Origin: Deltaproteobacteria bacterium | GTDB lineage: Bacteria > Myxococcota_A > Polyangia > Polyangiales > Ga0077539 | Assembly: GCA_016704445.1 (NCBI GenBank) | Contig: JADJAE010000006.1 | Location: 145,938 to 209,937 of the forward strand | Direction of reading: 5' to 3' | Length of the DNA stretch: 64,000 nt | Part shown: positions 25,576-34,564 of the stretch, piece by piece | How positions within the stretch are numbered: position 1 is the first letter of the stretch | Layout of the letters: each line of letters starts with the position of its first letter | Program-made: the position numbers and the translations under genes | The notes under the pieces: generated by a model | What the model saw: only the letters and a program-made list of their open reading frames with translations | Told to the model about the DNA's origin: nothing | The model's database searches: none

Positions 25576-25581
25576 TATCAT
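25576..25581 (+). promoter_or_regulatory. -10-like box (TATCAT) of acs
   Basis: TATCAT lies 8 nt before the ATG at 25590, in the 121-bp divergent region shared with the FkbH operon. Confidence 0.45.
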
Positions 25582-25589
25582 TCACGGCC

Positions 25590-27539
25590 ATGAACCCCAA
25601 CTCGATCGAGAGCACGATGAAGGAGTCCAGGGTCTTTCCGCCCGACGAGGAGTTCTCGAAGCACGCGCACATCCGCTCGATGGAGCAGTACCGCGCGCTC
25701 TACGAGAAATCCCTCAACGACCCGGAGGCCTTCTGGGGCGAGATGGCCGACGCGCTGCACTGGTTCGCGCCGCCGAGGGAGATCCTGGTCGACGAGCGGC
25801 CGCACGCCCGCTGGTTCGTGGGCGGCACCACCAACATCGCCTACAACTGCCTCGACCGGCACCTGTCTTCGCTGCGCCGCAACAAGGCCGCGATCCTCTG
25901 GGAGGGCGAGCCCGGCGAGACCCGCACGCTCACCTACCAGCAGCTGCACCGCGAGGTGTGCCGCTTCGCCAACGTGCTCCGCAAGCTGGGCGTACGCACC
26001 GGCGACCGGGTGGCGATCTACATGGGCATGGTGCCCGAGATCGCCGTCGCGATGCTCGCCTGCGCCCGCATCGGCGCGCCGCACATGGTGATCTTCGGCG
26101 GCTTCGCGGCGGACGCGGTGCGCGACCGCATCAACGACTCCAAGGCCTCGCTGGTGGTGACCTGCGACGGGTCGTGGCGCCGCGGTCAGGTGGTGCCGCT
26201 GAAGGCCATCGTCGACAAGGCCATCGCGGAGTGCCCCAGCGTGAGGCACACGGTGGTGTTCAAGCGCACCGGCGAGCGGGTCAACATGGAGCCCGGCCGC
26301 GACCACTACTGGCAGGAGGTCATCGAGGCGGTGAACGCCAACTCCACGCCCGTGCCTGTGGAGAGCGAGCACCCGCTGTTCATCCTCTACACCTCGGGGA
26401 CCACCGGCAAGCCCAAGGGCATCGTGCACACCACCGGCGGCTACATGGTCGGCACGCACGTCACGAGCAAGTACGTCTTCGACCTCCGGGAGAACGACAC
26501 CTACTTCTGCACCGCCGACGTCGGCTGGATCACCGGCCACTCCTACGTCGTCTACGGCCCGCTGCTCAACGGCGCGACCGTGCTGATGTACGAGGGCGCG
26601 CCCAACTTCCCCGACCAGGGGCGGCTCTGGCAGCTCTGCGAGCGCTACGGCGTCACCATCTTCTACACGGCCCCGACGGCCATCCGGGCCTTCATGCGCT
26701 GGGGCGAGCAGTGGCCGATGAAGGCCGACCTCTCGTGCCTGCGGCTGCTCGGCAGCGTGGGCGAGCCCATCAACCCCGAGGCGTGGATGTGGTACCAGCG
26801 CGTCATCGGCAACGCGCGCTGCCCGGTGGTGGACACCTGGTGGCAGACCGAGACCGGGGCCATCATGCTCTCGCCGCTGCCCGGGGCGACGCCCACCAAG
26901 CCCGGGAGCGCGACGCTCCCCTTCTTCGGCATCGAGGCCGACGTGGTGCGCAAGGACGGCACCCGCTGCGCGCCCAACGAGGGCGGCTTCCTGGTGATCA
27001 AGCGCCCGTGGCCCTCGATGGCGCGCACCATCTACGGCGACGACGAGCGGTACCAGAAGTACTTCACGGAGATCCCCGGGGTGTACTTCACCGGCGACGG
27101 GGCGCGCCGCGACGAGGACGGCTACTTCTGGCTGATGGGCCGCGTCGACGACGTGCTCAACGTCGCGGGCCACCGCCTCGGCACCGCGGAGATCGAGAGC
27201 GCCCTGGTGGGTCACCGCGCCGTGGCCGAGGCCGCGGTGGTGGGCCGACCGGACGAGCTCAAGGGCCAGGGGCTGGTGTGCTTCGTGACGCTGCGACCGG
27301 GCTTCGCGGCCACCCGCGACCTGAAGCAGGTGCTCGCCGAGCACGTGGCCTCGGAGATCGGGCGCTTCGCCAAACCCGACATGGTGCGCTTCGCCGACGC
27401 GCTCCCGAAGACCCGCAGCGGCAAGATCATGCGCCGGCTGCTGAAGGAGATCGCCGGCGGCGGCGAGACCCAGGGCGACACCACCACCCTCGAAGACCTC
27501 TCGGTGCTCGCCGCGCTGCGCGCCAGCGACGACGAGTAA
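25590..27539 (+). CDS. acs: Acetyl-CoA synthetase
   Basis: 649 residues, the standard Acs length. It has the Acs N-terminal domain (EFSKHAHIRSMEQYRALYE), YMGMVPEIAVAMLACARIGA, the P-loop LYTSGTTGKPKG, the acetate-pocket block DVGWITGHSYVVYGPL, DTWWQTETG and the C-terminal KTRSGKIMRR with the lysine that acetylation switches off in known Acs enzymes. It converts acetate, ATP and CoA to acetyl-CoA in the cytosol. It is transcribed away from the FkbH operon; a functional link between them is not supported. Confidence 0.96.
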   Translation: MNPNSIESTMKESRVFPPDEEFSKHAHIRSMEQYRALYEKSLNDPEAFWGEMADALHWFAPPREILVDERPHARWFVGGTTNIAYNCLDRHLSSLRRNKAAILWEGEPGETRTLTYQQLHREVCRFANVLRKLGVRTGDRVAIYMGMVPEIAVAMLACARIGAPHMVIFGGFAADAVRDRINDSKASLVVTCDGSWRRGQVVPLKAIVDKAIAECPSVRHTVVFKRTGERVNMEPGRDHYWQEVIEAVNANSTPVPVESEHPLFILYTSGTTGKPKGIVHTTGGYMVGTHVTSKYVFDLRENDTYFCTADVGWITGHSYVVYGPLLNGATVLMYEGAPNFPDQGRLWQLCERYGVTIFYTAPTAIRAFMRWGEQWPMKADLSCLRLLGSVGEPINPEAWMWYQRVIGNARCPVVDTWWQTETGAIMLSPLPGATPTKPGSATLPFFGIEADVVRKDGTRCAPNEGGFLVIKRPWPSMARTIYGDDERYQKYFTEIPGVYFTGDGARRDEDGYFWLMGRVDDVLNVAGHRLGTAEIESALVGHRAVAEAAVVGRPDELKGQGLVCFVTLRPGFAATRDLKQVLAEHVASEIGRFAKPDMVRFADALPKTRSGKIMRRLLKEIAGGGETQGDTTTLEDLSVLAALRASDDE

Positions 27540-27682
27540 CGATCCTCCTCCCCCCCAATCCCCCTCCAAAACCCCTCCAGGGCATCGAGCGTCGACGGAC
27601 GCCCACCAACCCTCCATGCCCCCGGTCACAAAATGATTCTGGGATTCACAGTTATGATCGTCCTGTGGTAGTCACCGGTCCC

Positions 27683-29092
27683 ATGAGCTCGTTGCGCTTC
27701 CAATCAGGCGTTTCTCTGCGTTCGGCTTCGCTGGCCCTGCTGCTGGCCGCGGGCTGCAACTACTCCGACTCGATCACCGACGCGGGCGTGGCCGACGCGG
27801 CGGTGGCCGACGGCGGGGCCTCCGTGCCGAGGGTGCTGGCGGTCTCGGCCACCGGGCATGACCGCTTCTACGGCGTGACCTTCGACCCCGCCGGGCGCTT
27901 CTACGCGGCGGGCGTGGTCTCCGAGGGCAACGTCGCCGCGACCGCCGACTTCGAGACCGTGGTCGCCCGCTTCACGGCCACGGGCGAACTCGACACGACC
28001 TTCGGCCAGGGCGGCTACGCCCGGCGCAACGTGGTGGTGGGCCTCGGCGGCGAGGTGGCGCGCGGGGTCGCGGTGCAGCCTGGCGGCAAGGTCGTCGTGG
28101 TGGCCAGCATCGAGCACGTCGCCGCCGGGGCCGACCCGCGCGACCGCGACATCGCCCTGGTGCGCTACAACGCCGACGGGACGCGCGACACCGGCTTCGG
28201 CGTCGACGGCGTGGTGACGCTCGACCTGAGCGACGGCCAGGTGGTGGGCACCGGCTACGTGGCCGACGCCGCCTGGGGCCTCACGGCCTACAGCGACGGC
28301 CGGCTGCTGGTCACCGGCGCGCAGCGGCGCAGCGGCGGCACCGTCGCGGACTTCACCGTGGTTCGCCTCAGCGCCGACGGGGTGCGCGACGCGGCCTTCG
28401 GCGCCAACGGGGTCGCCACGGTGAACGTCCTCGAGCGCACGGCCAACCCTCGCACCGCGACGCTGCTCCCGGACGGCGGCATCGTCGGGTCGGGCTACAT
28501 CGACGACGGCGGCGTGGTGAAGCCGGTGCTCTTCAAGCTCACCTCCGCGGGCCAGCTCGACCCCGCCTTCGGCACGGCCGGGATCTTCGCCCCGACGGTG
28601 CTCGCCGCGGTCACCGAGGCCTACGACGCGGTGCCCCAGGGATCGTCCTTCGTCACCGCGGGCTACGGTCGCAACAGCGCCAGCGAGAGCCTCGACTGGC
28701 TCTCGCTCCGGGTCTCCGCCGCCGGGACGCTCGACCCCACCTGGGGCACCGCGGGCGTGGCCCGGCTCGACCTCGCGCGCTTCAACGACAACGCCCGCGC
28801 CCTGGTGGCGCTGCCCGACAACCGCATCCTGATGGTGGGCGGCGGCCGCCCCTCCGAGGCCAACGTCGACGGGATGGTCGCGGTGCTCACCTCCGCGGGG
28901 CAGCCCGACACCACCTTCGCCCCTCGCGGTCTGCGCACCTTCGACTTCGGCGGGGCGTCGGACTTCTTCTGGGCCGTCGCGCTCAACCCCGCGCGCACCC
29001 ACGTCGCCATCGTAGGGGCGCGAGGCGTAGCTGTGTCCGCGGGAGCGACCACGGCCAACGACGACTCGGTGGTCTACCTGCTCCCGCTCTGA
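27683..29092 (+). CDS. Delta-60 repeat lipoprotein
   Basis: 469 residues with a lipoprotein signal (lipobox AAGC) and an Ala/Asp linker. The rest is a propeller made of delta-60 repeats, recognised by LDTTFGQGG, RDTGFGVDG, RDAAFGANG, LDPAFGTAG, LDPTWGTAG and PDTTFAPRG, each followed by a strand of the type GRLLVTGAQ. The family is common in predatory and gliding Gram-negative bacteria and is thought to be surface-exposed; its ligand is unknown. TAGTCA lies 8 nt before the ATG. A second member is at 43328-44722. Confidence 0.85.
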   Translation: MSSLRFQSGVSLRSASLALLLAAGCNYSDSITDAGVADAAVADGGASVPRVLAVSATGHDRFYGVTFDPAGRFYAAGVVSEGNVAATADFETVVARFTATGELDTTFGQGGYARRNVVVGLGGEVARGVAVQPGGKVVVVASIEHVAAGADPRDRDIALVRYNADGTRDTGFGVDGVVTLDLSDGQVVGTGYVADAAWGLTAYSDGRLLVTGAQRRSGGTVADFTVVRLSADGVRDAAFGANGVATVNVLERTANPRTATLLPDGGIVGSGYIDDGGVVKPVLFKLTSAGQLDPAFGTAGIFAPTVLAAVTEAYDAVPQGSSFVTAGYGRNSASESLDWLSLRVSAAGTLDPTWGTAGVARLDLARFNDNARALVALPDNRILMVGGGRPSEANVDGMVAVLTSAGQPDTTFAPRGLRTFDFGGASDFFWAVALNPARTHVAIVGARGVAVSAGATTANDDSVVYLLPL

Positions 29093-29095
29093 CCT

Positions 29096-29761
29096 TCAGC
29101 CCCGCAGCCGACTCCACAGGAACACCGCGGCGGCGCCCAGCAGCGCCGTCGACATCCCCAGCACCACCAGGGCCTGCAGGGTGCTCGGGCCCTTCTTCGC
29201 CGGGCGCTCCCAGTCGTCGCGCACCGTGGCGTCGGGCTCCGTGGCGTCGGCGCTCTGCGAGGGCTTCTGGCCCTGCTCGTCGAGCCCCCGGGTGAGCTTC
29301 TCGTCCGCGTCCGCCGCCTCGTCGTCGCTCTCCTCCGGGCGCACCGGCCGGTGATGCTCTCGCACCATCCTCCCCAGCATCCGCTGCGCCGCCCCACGGT
29401 TGAGCGGAACCAGCGCCGCCGCGAGCTCCGCCGCCAGCGCCGAGTGGGTGAACACCGTCTCCGAGCGCAGCTTCGCGGTGAGCTCCAGCACCGTCGCGGG
29501 CGCGGGCACCAGGGCCGTCTCCAGCAGCGTCGCGACGCCCTCCTGGGCCTCCCGGTCGTCCACCGCGGGGGAGCACAGCTCGTTGATCTTCACGACCCCG
29601 TGCTCGTCGACCTCGATGCCCCCGGCGTCGAGCACCACGCGCCGGTCCTTCATCGACTCCACCGCCTGGAGCACGATGAACAGCGCGCTCTCTGGCGTCA
29701 TGGGGGTGCCGCGATGGGACATCGCCTCCACCAGATCGTCCATCGCCACCGCGTCGCTCAT
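29096..29761 (-). CDS. Tail-anchored protein at the end of the his operon
   Basis: 221 residues. A cytosolic N-terminal domain of about 135 residues (RGTPMTPESALFIVLQAVE, VVLDAGGIEVDEHGVVKI) is followed by an acidic/charged linker and a single C-terminal helix (TLQALVVLGMSTALLGAAAVFLW), so it is anchored by its tail. I do not recognise the domain. The start overlaps the hisF stop by four bases (ATGA), so it is translated with the his genes, yet nothing in it suggests a histidine enzyme. Confidence 0.65.
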   Translation of the reverse strand: MSDAVAMDDLVEAMSHRGTPMTPESALFIVLQAVESMKDRRVVLDAGGIEVDEHGVVKINELCSPAVDDREAQEGVATLLETALVPAPATVLELTAKLRSETVFTHSALAAELAAALVPLNRGAAQRMLGRMVREHHRPVRPEESDDEAADADEKLTRGLDEQGQKPSQSADATEPDATVRDDWERPAKKGPSTLQALVVLGMSTALLGAAAVFLWSRLRG

Positions 29762-30567
29762 CGGTCCTCCGGCGTGGCGTCGTCGCGCACGACGACCCCG
29801 CGAGAGCGAAGGTAGTCCCGAGCCTGTCCGAGGGTGAAGTGACCGTCATGGAAGATGGTCGCCGCCAGCGCCGCGTCCGCCCCGCCGCCGCCCTCCGAGA
29901 TGGGGAGCACCCCCAGCGCGAGGTGCTCCAGCGTGCCGACCCCGCCGCTCGCGATCACCGGGCACCCGACCGCCTCGACCACCGCGCGCACCAGCTCGAG
30001 GTCGTAGCCGAGCCCGGTGCCGTCGCGGTCCATGCTGGTCAGCAGGATCTCCCCGGCGCCCCGAGCGTCCACCTCGCGCGCCCAGGAGAGCGCATCGAGC
30101 CCGGTGTCCACCCGGCCGCCGTGGGTGAACACCCCCCAGCCTGCGCTCGCGTCGTTCGGGTCTCTCCGCCGCGCGTCGATGGCCACCACCAGCGCCTGCC
30201 GCCCGTAGGCTCCCGCCACCGCCTCGATGAGCGCGGGGTTGGTCACCGCCGAGCTGTTCACCGAGACCTTGTCCGCCCCCGCCCGCAGGATGGCGTCGAC
30301 GTCCTCGCGGGTGCGAACCCCGCCGCCCACGGTCAGCGGCACGAACACCTCGTCGGCCGTGCGCTCGACCACGTCCAGCAGGATGTCCCGCGCCTCGTGC
30401 GAGGCCGTGATGTCCAGGAAGGTGATCTCGTCGGCCCCGGCGCGGTCGTACGCCCTCGCGCAGTCCACCGGGTCGCCCGCGTCGCGCAGCCCGACGAAGC
30501 GCACGCCCTTCACCACGCGGCCGTTCTTCACATCGAGGCAGGGGATCAACCGCCGCGCGACCGTCAT
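29758..30567 (-). CDS. hisF: Imidazole glycerol phosphate synthase, cyclase subunit
   Basis: 269 residues, (beta-alpha)8 barrel. It starts RRLIPCLDVKNGRVVKG with the first catalytic Asp and has DEITFLDITAS, TVGGGVRTREDV, SVNSSAVTN and the second-half catalytic Asp in LLTSMDRDGTG. HisF uses ammonia from HisH to make imidazole glycerol phosphate and AICAR. It follows hisA after one base. Confidence 0.97.
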   Translation of the reverse strand: MTVARRLIPCLDVKNGRVVKGVRFVGLRDAGDPVDCARAYDRAGADEITFLDITASHEARDILLDVVERTADEVFVPLTVGGGVRTREDVDAILRAGADKVSVNSSAVTNPALIEAVAGAYGRQALVVAIDARRRDPNDASAGWGVFTHGGRVDTGLDALSWAREVDARGAGEILLTSMDRDGTGLGYDLELVRAVVEAVGCPVIASGGVGTLEHLALGVLPISEGGGGADAALAATIFHDGHFTLGQARDYLRSRGVVVRDDATPEDR

Positions 30568-30568
30568 C

Positions 30569-31294
30569 TCAAGCTCCGCTCCCGAGCGCGAGGGCCTCTC
30601 GGGCCGTGAACGCGCCCTCGTAGAGCGCTCGGCCCACCACCGCCGCGCCGATGACCTCCCTCTCCGCGAGCGCCCTCAGGTGGTCGAGCGAGCCGATGCC
30701 TCCGCTCGCGATCACCAGCGCGCCCGGAACCTCCCTCGCCAGTCGCTCGGTGGCCTCCACGTTGGGCCCCTCTCCGGTGCCGTCGCGGGCGATGTCCGTG
30801 TAGAGCACCGCGCGCGCTCCGCGGGAAACACAGTCCTTCGCGAGGGCGACGGCGTCGATGGCGGTGGCCTCGGTCCAGCCCTTCGTGGCGACCTTGCCGT
30901 CTCGCGCGTCGACCGCCACGGTGACGTCGACCACGGCGCTCGCCTCGCTCACGAAGCCCGGATCCTCCGCCGCGCGGGTGCCGATCACCACCCTCGACGC
31001 GCCCGCCTCCCGGTAGGCGCGCACCTGCTCGAGGGTCCGGATGCCTCCGCCCACCTGCACCCGCAGCGCCGCGCCGAAGCGGGCGAGCAGCGAGCCCACC
31101 AGCGCCGCCTGCGTGGCGCGGCCGTCGCGCGCCCCGTCGAGGTCGACCAGGTGCACCCAGGTCGCGCCCGCGTCGAGGTAGCCCGCGACCACCGCCGCCG
31201 GGTCGTCGCCGTAGACCGTGACCTTGTCGTAGTCGCCGCGGTGCAGCCGCACCACGCGGCCGCCGAGCAGGTCCATCGCGGGGATGACGATCAC
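30569..31294 (-). CDS. hisA: ProFAR isomerase
   Basis: 241 residues from a GTG that overlaps the hisH stop (GTGA). The barrel shows VIPAMDLLGGRVVRL with the first catalytic Asp, VHLVDLDGA, QVGGGIRTLEQV, ARAVLYTDIARDGTG with the second Asp, and ASGGIGSLDHL. It isomerises ProFAR to PRFAR. The ORF stays open further upstream, but that part is hisH in another frame. Confidence 0.96.
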   Translation of the reverse strand: MIVIPAMDLLGGRVVRLHRGDYDKVTVYGDDPAAVVAGYLDAGATWVHLVDLDGARDGRATQAALVGSLLARFGAALRVQVGGGIRTLEQVRAYREAGASRVVIGTRAAEDPGFVSEASAVVDVTVAVDARDGKVATKGWTEATAIDAVALAKDCVSRGARAVLYTDIARDGTGEGPNVEATERLAREVPGALVIASGGIGSLDHLRALAEREVIGAAVVGRALYEGAFTAREALALGSGA

Positions 31295-31965
31295 GGCACA
31301 CCCCGCACGAAGGAGCGCAGCAGCCCGATGCCCGCCGCCTGCGACTTCTCCGGGTGAAACTGCACCGCCCACAGCCGCCCCCGGGAGACCGCGCTCACGA
31401 AGCGATCGCCGTGCTCGGTCTCCCCGGCGATGCATCCCCCCGACGCGGTCGAAGGCACGACGTAGTAGCTGTGTACGAAGTAGTACCAGTGCGAACGACC
31501 CAGCCACGCGGCCGCCGCGTCGTCCGTGGGGATCACCTGGTTCCAGCCCATGTGGGGCACCTTGAGGCGCGCCCCCCGGGCGTCGGTCATCCCGTCGCGG
31601 AAGCGCCGCACCGAGCCCTCGAAGACCCCGAGCCCGTGCGCTCCGCCCGCCTCCTCGCTCGACTCGAAGAGCACCTGCAGCCCCAGGCAGATGCCCAGGT
31701 ACGGCCGGTCCGCCGCGAGGTGCTCTCCCACGGCCTTCGCCAGCGCCCCGCCGTGCCGGTGCAGGGCCGTCGCGCAGTCCCCGAAGGCTCCCTGGCCGGG
31801 CATCACCAGCGCCGCCGCCTCTCGCAGCTCGCCCGGATCGTTCGTACACCGAACCATCTCCGGCGAGCGCCCCTCGGCCACGAGCGCCGCGCGCAGGGCC
31901 CGCTCGACCGAGCGGAGGTTTCCGAGGCCCACGTCCACCACCACGATCGCCGCCCGGTCGCTCAC
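31291..31965 (-). CDS. hisH: Imidazole glycerol phosphate synthase, glutaminase subunit
   Basis: 224 residues from a GTG that overlaps the hisB stop (GTGA). The class I glutamine amidotransferase triad is visible: Cys in YLGICLGLQVLFE, and His and Glu in VQFHPEKSQ. The oxyanion strand is VMPGQGAFGD. It passes ammonia to HisF. Confidence 0.96.
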   Translation of the reverse strand: MSDRAAIVVVDVGLGNLRSVERALRAALVAEGRSPEMVRCTNDPGELREAAALVMPGQGAFGDCATALHRHGGALAKAVGEHLAADRPYLGICLGLQVLFESSEEAGGAHGLGVFEGSVRRFRDGMTDARGARLKVPHMGWNQVIPTDDAAAAWLGRSHWYYFVHSYYVVPSTASGGCIAGETEHGDRFVSAVSRGRLWAVQFHPEKSQAAGIGLLRSFVRGVP

Positions 31966-32549
31966 TCGGTCAGCGTCCCCTTGGTGGAGGGCAGCAGCGA
32001 CCCCTCGATGCGCACCGCGTCGCGCAGCGCCCGGGCGAGGGCCTTGAAGGAGCACTCGATGACATGGTGGAGGTTGTCTCCCTCGATGCGCCGCACGTGG
32101 AGGTTGCACATCGCGCCGCGCGCGAAGCCCTCGAAGAAGACCCCCGCGAGCTCGGTGTCGAAGGTGCCTACCTTGGCCTTCGGGAGGCCGAGCCGGTCGA
32201 CGTAGTAGGTGCGCCCGGAGAGGTCGAGCGCCACCTGGCAGAGGGCCTCGTCCATGGGGAGCGTGGCCTCGCCGTAGCGACGGATGCCGCGGCGGTCGCC
32301 GAGGGCCTGCTCGACGGCGCGACCGAGCACGATGGCGAGGTCTTCGGTGGTGTGGTGCCCGTCGATCTCCACGTCGCCGGTGGCGCGCACCGTGAGGTCG
32401 ATGCCCCCGTGCCTCGCGAGCTGGTCGACCATGTGGCTGAGGAAGGGGATGGGCGTCTGGATGTCGCCGACGCCCTGACCATCGAGGTCGAGGGTCACCG
32501 AGATGGAGGTCTCTCGCGTGGTGCGGGTGACCGTGGCCGAGCGGGTCAT
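31962..32549 (-). CDS. hisB: Imidazole glycerol phosphate dehydratase
   Basis: 195 residues from the ATG at 32549; a longer reading to 32588 adds residues the family lacks. The metal-binding histidine clusters DGHHTTED and NLHHVIEC and the segment PFLSHMVDQLARHG are intact. This is the stand-alone dehydratase without the phosphatase domain found in enterobacterial HisB. It heads the overlapping run hisB-hisH-hisA-hisF. Confidence 0.96.
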   Translation of the reverse strand: MTRSATVTRTTRETSISVTLDLDGQGVGDIQTPIPFLSHMVDQLARHGGIDLTVRATGDVEIDGHHTTEDLAIVLGRAVEQALGDRRGIRRYGEATLPMDEALCQVALDLSGRTYYVDRLGLPKAKVGTFDTELAGVFFEGFARGAMCNLHVRRIEGDNLHHVIECSFKALARALRDAVRIEGSLLPSTKGTLTE

Positions 32550-32651
32550 GGGAGTCGCCGCGTACCATGTCGCCCTCGCCGCGAGCAAACAACGCCCAGG
32601 CGTAGGGGGGCAGTGTGAAGCTCCCGGGTCGTGCTACCCCTATCGCTGGCC

Positions 32652-33272
32652 ATGGACCCCCTCATCTTCGCGGCGGCGCTCCTGCTCCTCGCCCTCTTCA
32701 CCTTTGCGATCCGGGCGCTGCTCGACCGCGCGGCGCTCCAGCGGCGGACCTCCGATCGCAACGTCGTGACGGCGCACTGGGAGTCGCTGGTGATGCAGCG
32801 CCGCGACCTGCGGCTCGCCGTCGACGCCCAGGGGGTGCCCACGCTGCACGGCCGCGTCGGGCCCATCGCGTACACCATCCGGGTGAGCGCCCTCGACGGA
32901 CCATGGGGCGGAAGGCCGCTCGCCCAGGCTCCCTCCCTCTCCAACACCCCCCGCATCGCCCTGTCGCGCAAGGGCGAGCGCGAGGTGCCGGTGCCCGGGC
33001 TCCCCTCGGAGCTCACCACCGGCGACGACGACTTCGACGCGGTCTTCGAGGTGCGCTGCGACGACCCCGAGGCCGCCCGGGCGGGCCTGGGGCGCGAGGT
33101 GCGCGCGGCCATGCTGGCGATCCCCGCGGCCTTCGCCTGGGCCGACGCCGAGGGGCTGAGGGTCGACCTCGGCGCCTCCGCCACGGTCATCGACCACGCG
33201 ATGCTCGACGCCCTTCGCGACGTGCTGCAGGGCCTCGGGGCCGCCGCGCCGCCCGCCGTGGCCGCGGGCTGA
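32652..33272 (+). CDS. Membrane-anchored hypothetical protein
   Basis: 206 residues. One N-terminal helix (DPLIFAAALLLLALFTFAIRALL) is followed by a soluble region of about 170 residues with a beta-rich middle (VGPIAYTIRVSALDGP) and FDAVFEVRCDDPEAAR. The ATG at 32652 places the helix at the very N-terminus and is preferred over 32631. I do not recognise the family. It is divergent from hisB across about 100 bp. Confidence 0.65.
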   Translation: MDPLIFAAALLLLALFTFAIRALLDRAALQRRTSDRNVVTAHWESLVMQRRDLRLAVDAQGVPTLHGRVGPIAYTIRVSALDGPWGGRPLAQAPSLSNTPRIALSRKGEREVPVPGLPSELTTGDDDFDAVFEVRCDDPEAARAGLGREVRAAMLAIPAAFAWADAEGLRVDLGASATVIDHAMLDALRDVLQGLGAAAPPAVAAG

Positions 33273-33323
33273 GGTCTCTCTCTTCCCCCGTCAGACGCCA
33301 TCGCGAAGGGTCGGGGTTGGTGG

Positions 33324-33329
33324 TAGGGT
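33324..33329 (+). promoter_or_regulatory. -10-like box (TAGGGT) of the Cys-rich lipoprotein gene
   Basis: GGTGGTAGGGTGCCGCC; the box ends 10 nt before the ATG at 33340. The same GGTGGTAGGGT string precedes the gene at 33737. Confidence 0.5.
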
Positions 33330-33339
33330 GCCGCCCGCC

Positions 33340-33690
33340 ATGCGCCTGCTGCTCACCGCCCTCTGCCTCACCCTGGCCCTCGGCTGCGCCAACGACCCGC
33401 CCTACCAGAACTGCTCGCGCACCGTGCTCTGCGGCGGAGACACCTCGCTCTGCCTGTCGACCACCGCGCCGTCCGGGCGCACCGCGCTCTTCTGCACCTC
33501 GCGCTGCACCACCCCCACCGGGGCGGCCTCCTCGGAGTGCCCGGCCAACAGCGCCTGCGTCCGGCTCAACAACGGCGACCCGGTGTGCCTGCTGCGCTGC
33601 ACCACGGACGCCGAGTGCCCCTTCACCAACGGCGCCTGCCTGGTCACCGCCGACTCGATGGGGCAGCGGGTCTGCACCGTGCGCCCCTGA
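33340..33690 (+). CDS. Small cysteine-rich lipoprotein
   Basis: 116 residues with lipobox LALGC at residue 16. The mature part has about 11 cysteines in a spaced pattern (CSRTVLCGG, LFCTSRCT, SSECPANSACVRL, VCLLRCTTDAECPF), as in disulfide-bonded surface modules of myxobacterial lipoproteins. No family can be named. A TAGGGT box 10 nt upstream fixes the start. Confidence 0.75.
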   Translation: MRLLLTALCLTLALGCANDPPYQNCSRTVLCGGDTSLCLSTTAPSGRTALFCTSRCTTPTGAASSECPANSACVRLNNGDPVCLLRCTTDAECPFTNGACLVTADSMGQRVCTVRP

Positions 33691-33723
33691 GATTGGGCGT
33701 TCCACCCCCTCGCGCATCGGTGG

Positions 33724-33729
33724 TAGGGT
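33724..33729 (+). promoter_or_regulatory. -10-like box (TAGGGT) of the rsbW-like gene
   Basis: GGTGGTAGGGTTCC; the box ends 7 nt before the TTG at 33737 and decides that start in the absence of an ATG. Confidence 0.5.
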
Positions 33730-33736
33730 TCCAGGC

Positions 33737-34225
33737 TTGAGAGACGGTGAATCGTTGCCGCTGAAATTCACAGCCAGCGTTCCGGGCGAGTTGCGGTTTC
33801 GCGACCTGGTCGGGTCGATGGTCCGGGCCGTGTGCCTGCGCGTCGAACGCGACGCCGGCTGCGCGGGCCTGGAGTGGCGTCTCATGAGTGCCTACAACGA
33901 AGCCTTCAACAACATCGTCGAGCACGCCTACGCGGTCACTCCGGGGGAGGTCGAGGTGGTGCTGCTGGTGGATGATGAGGAGGTGGTCCTCCGCATGATC
34001 GACCACGGCGCCGGCTTCGACTTCGACGACGCCGGAGCCAGCGACCAGGTGCCCGCGCTCGACAGCCTCTCCGAAGGCGGCATGGGGCTCTTCATCATCC
34101 GTAACGCCATGTCCTCCGTCACCTACGAGCGCCGTCAGGACAAGAACCTCCTCACCATGACCAAGACTCTCTCCGAATGCGCGGCGGTGTCGTCCGCGAC
34201 CTCCCATGGGGATCCCCGATGCTGA
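33737..34225 (+). CDS. RsbW/SpoIIAB-like anti-sigma kinase ATPase
   Basis: 162 residues from a TTG start. The GHKL ATPase motifs are clear: N box NEAFNNIVEHAY, G1 MIDHGAGFDF and G2 EGGMGLFIIRNAMS. Proteins of this size phosphorylate a STAS antagonist and bind a sigma factor or other target. The STAS gene follows with a 7-base overlap and a PP2C phosphatase gene follows that, giving the complete partner switch. No sigma factor gene is adjacent, so the output is unknown. Confidence 0.88.
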   Translation: MRDGESLPLKFTASVPGELRFRDLVGSMVRAVCLRVERDAGCAGLEWRLMSAYNEAFNNIVEHAYAVTPGEVEVVLLVDDEEVVLRMIDHGAGFDFDDAGASDQVPALDSLSEGGMGLFIIRNAMSSVTYERRQDKNLLTMTKTLSECAAVSSATSHGDPRC

Positions 34226-34557
34226 AGCATGAACTCACCGAGCAGGCTGGCGTGGTCGTCCTGCGTGTGCAGGAAGAGAACCTCGACGCACTCACCGTCC
34301 CCGAGGCCCGCCTCCTCGTGGAGCAGCTGGTCGAGCGCGGCGGCATCAAGGTGGTCTTCGAGATGACCGCGGTGAAGGTCATCGACAGCTCCGGGGTGGC
34401 CATCATCGTGTCGCTCTTCAAGCGCCTCCGGGCGCTCGGCGGCGCGGTGCGGGTCGCCGGGGTCTCCGGGCAGCCGAAGGACATCTTCGCCATGCTCCGG
34501 CTCGACCAGGCGCTGCCCATCTTCCCGACGGCCGACGAGGCGCTCAAGGGGTTCTGA
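34219..34557 (+). CDS. STAS-domain anti-sigma factor antagonist (RsbV/SpoIIAA-like)
   Basis: 112 residues, a single STAS domain. The phosphorylation site is KVIDSSGVAIIV, where the second Ser of DSSG is the usual target. GGGGAT lies a few bases before the ATG, and the ATG overlaps the kinase gene by seven bases. Dephosphorylated STAS would sequester the upstream kinase; the downstream PP2C would do the dephosphorylation. Confidence 0.92.
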   Translation: MLKHELTEQAGVVVLRVQEENLDALTVPEARLLVEQLVERGGIKVVFEMTAVKVIDSSGVAIIVSLFKRLRALGGAVRVAGVSGQPKDIFAMLRLDQALPIFPTADEALKGF

Positions 34558-34564
34558 CCGCGCC

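Noticed and set aside
22961..25672. One 903-codon ORF fusing the FkbH N-terminus to the ACP
   Set aside because: The middle of that frame is Arg/Pro-rich shadow of FkbH; only its first 95 and last 79 codons are real, as parts of two different genes.
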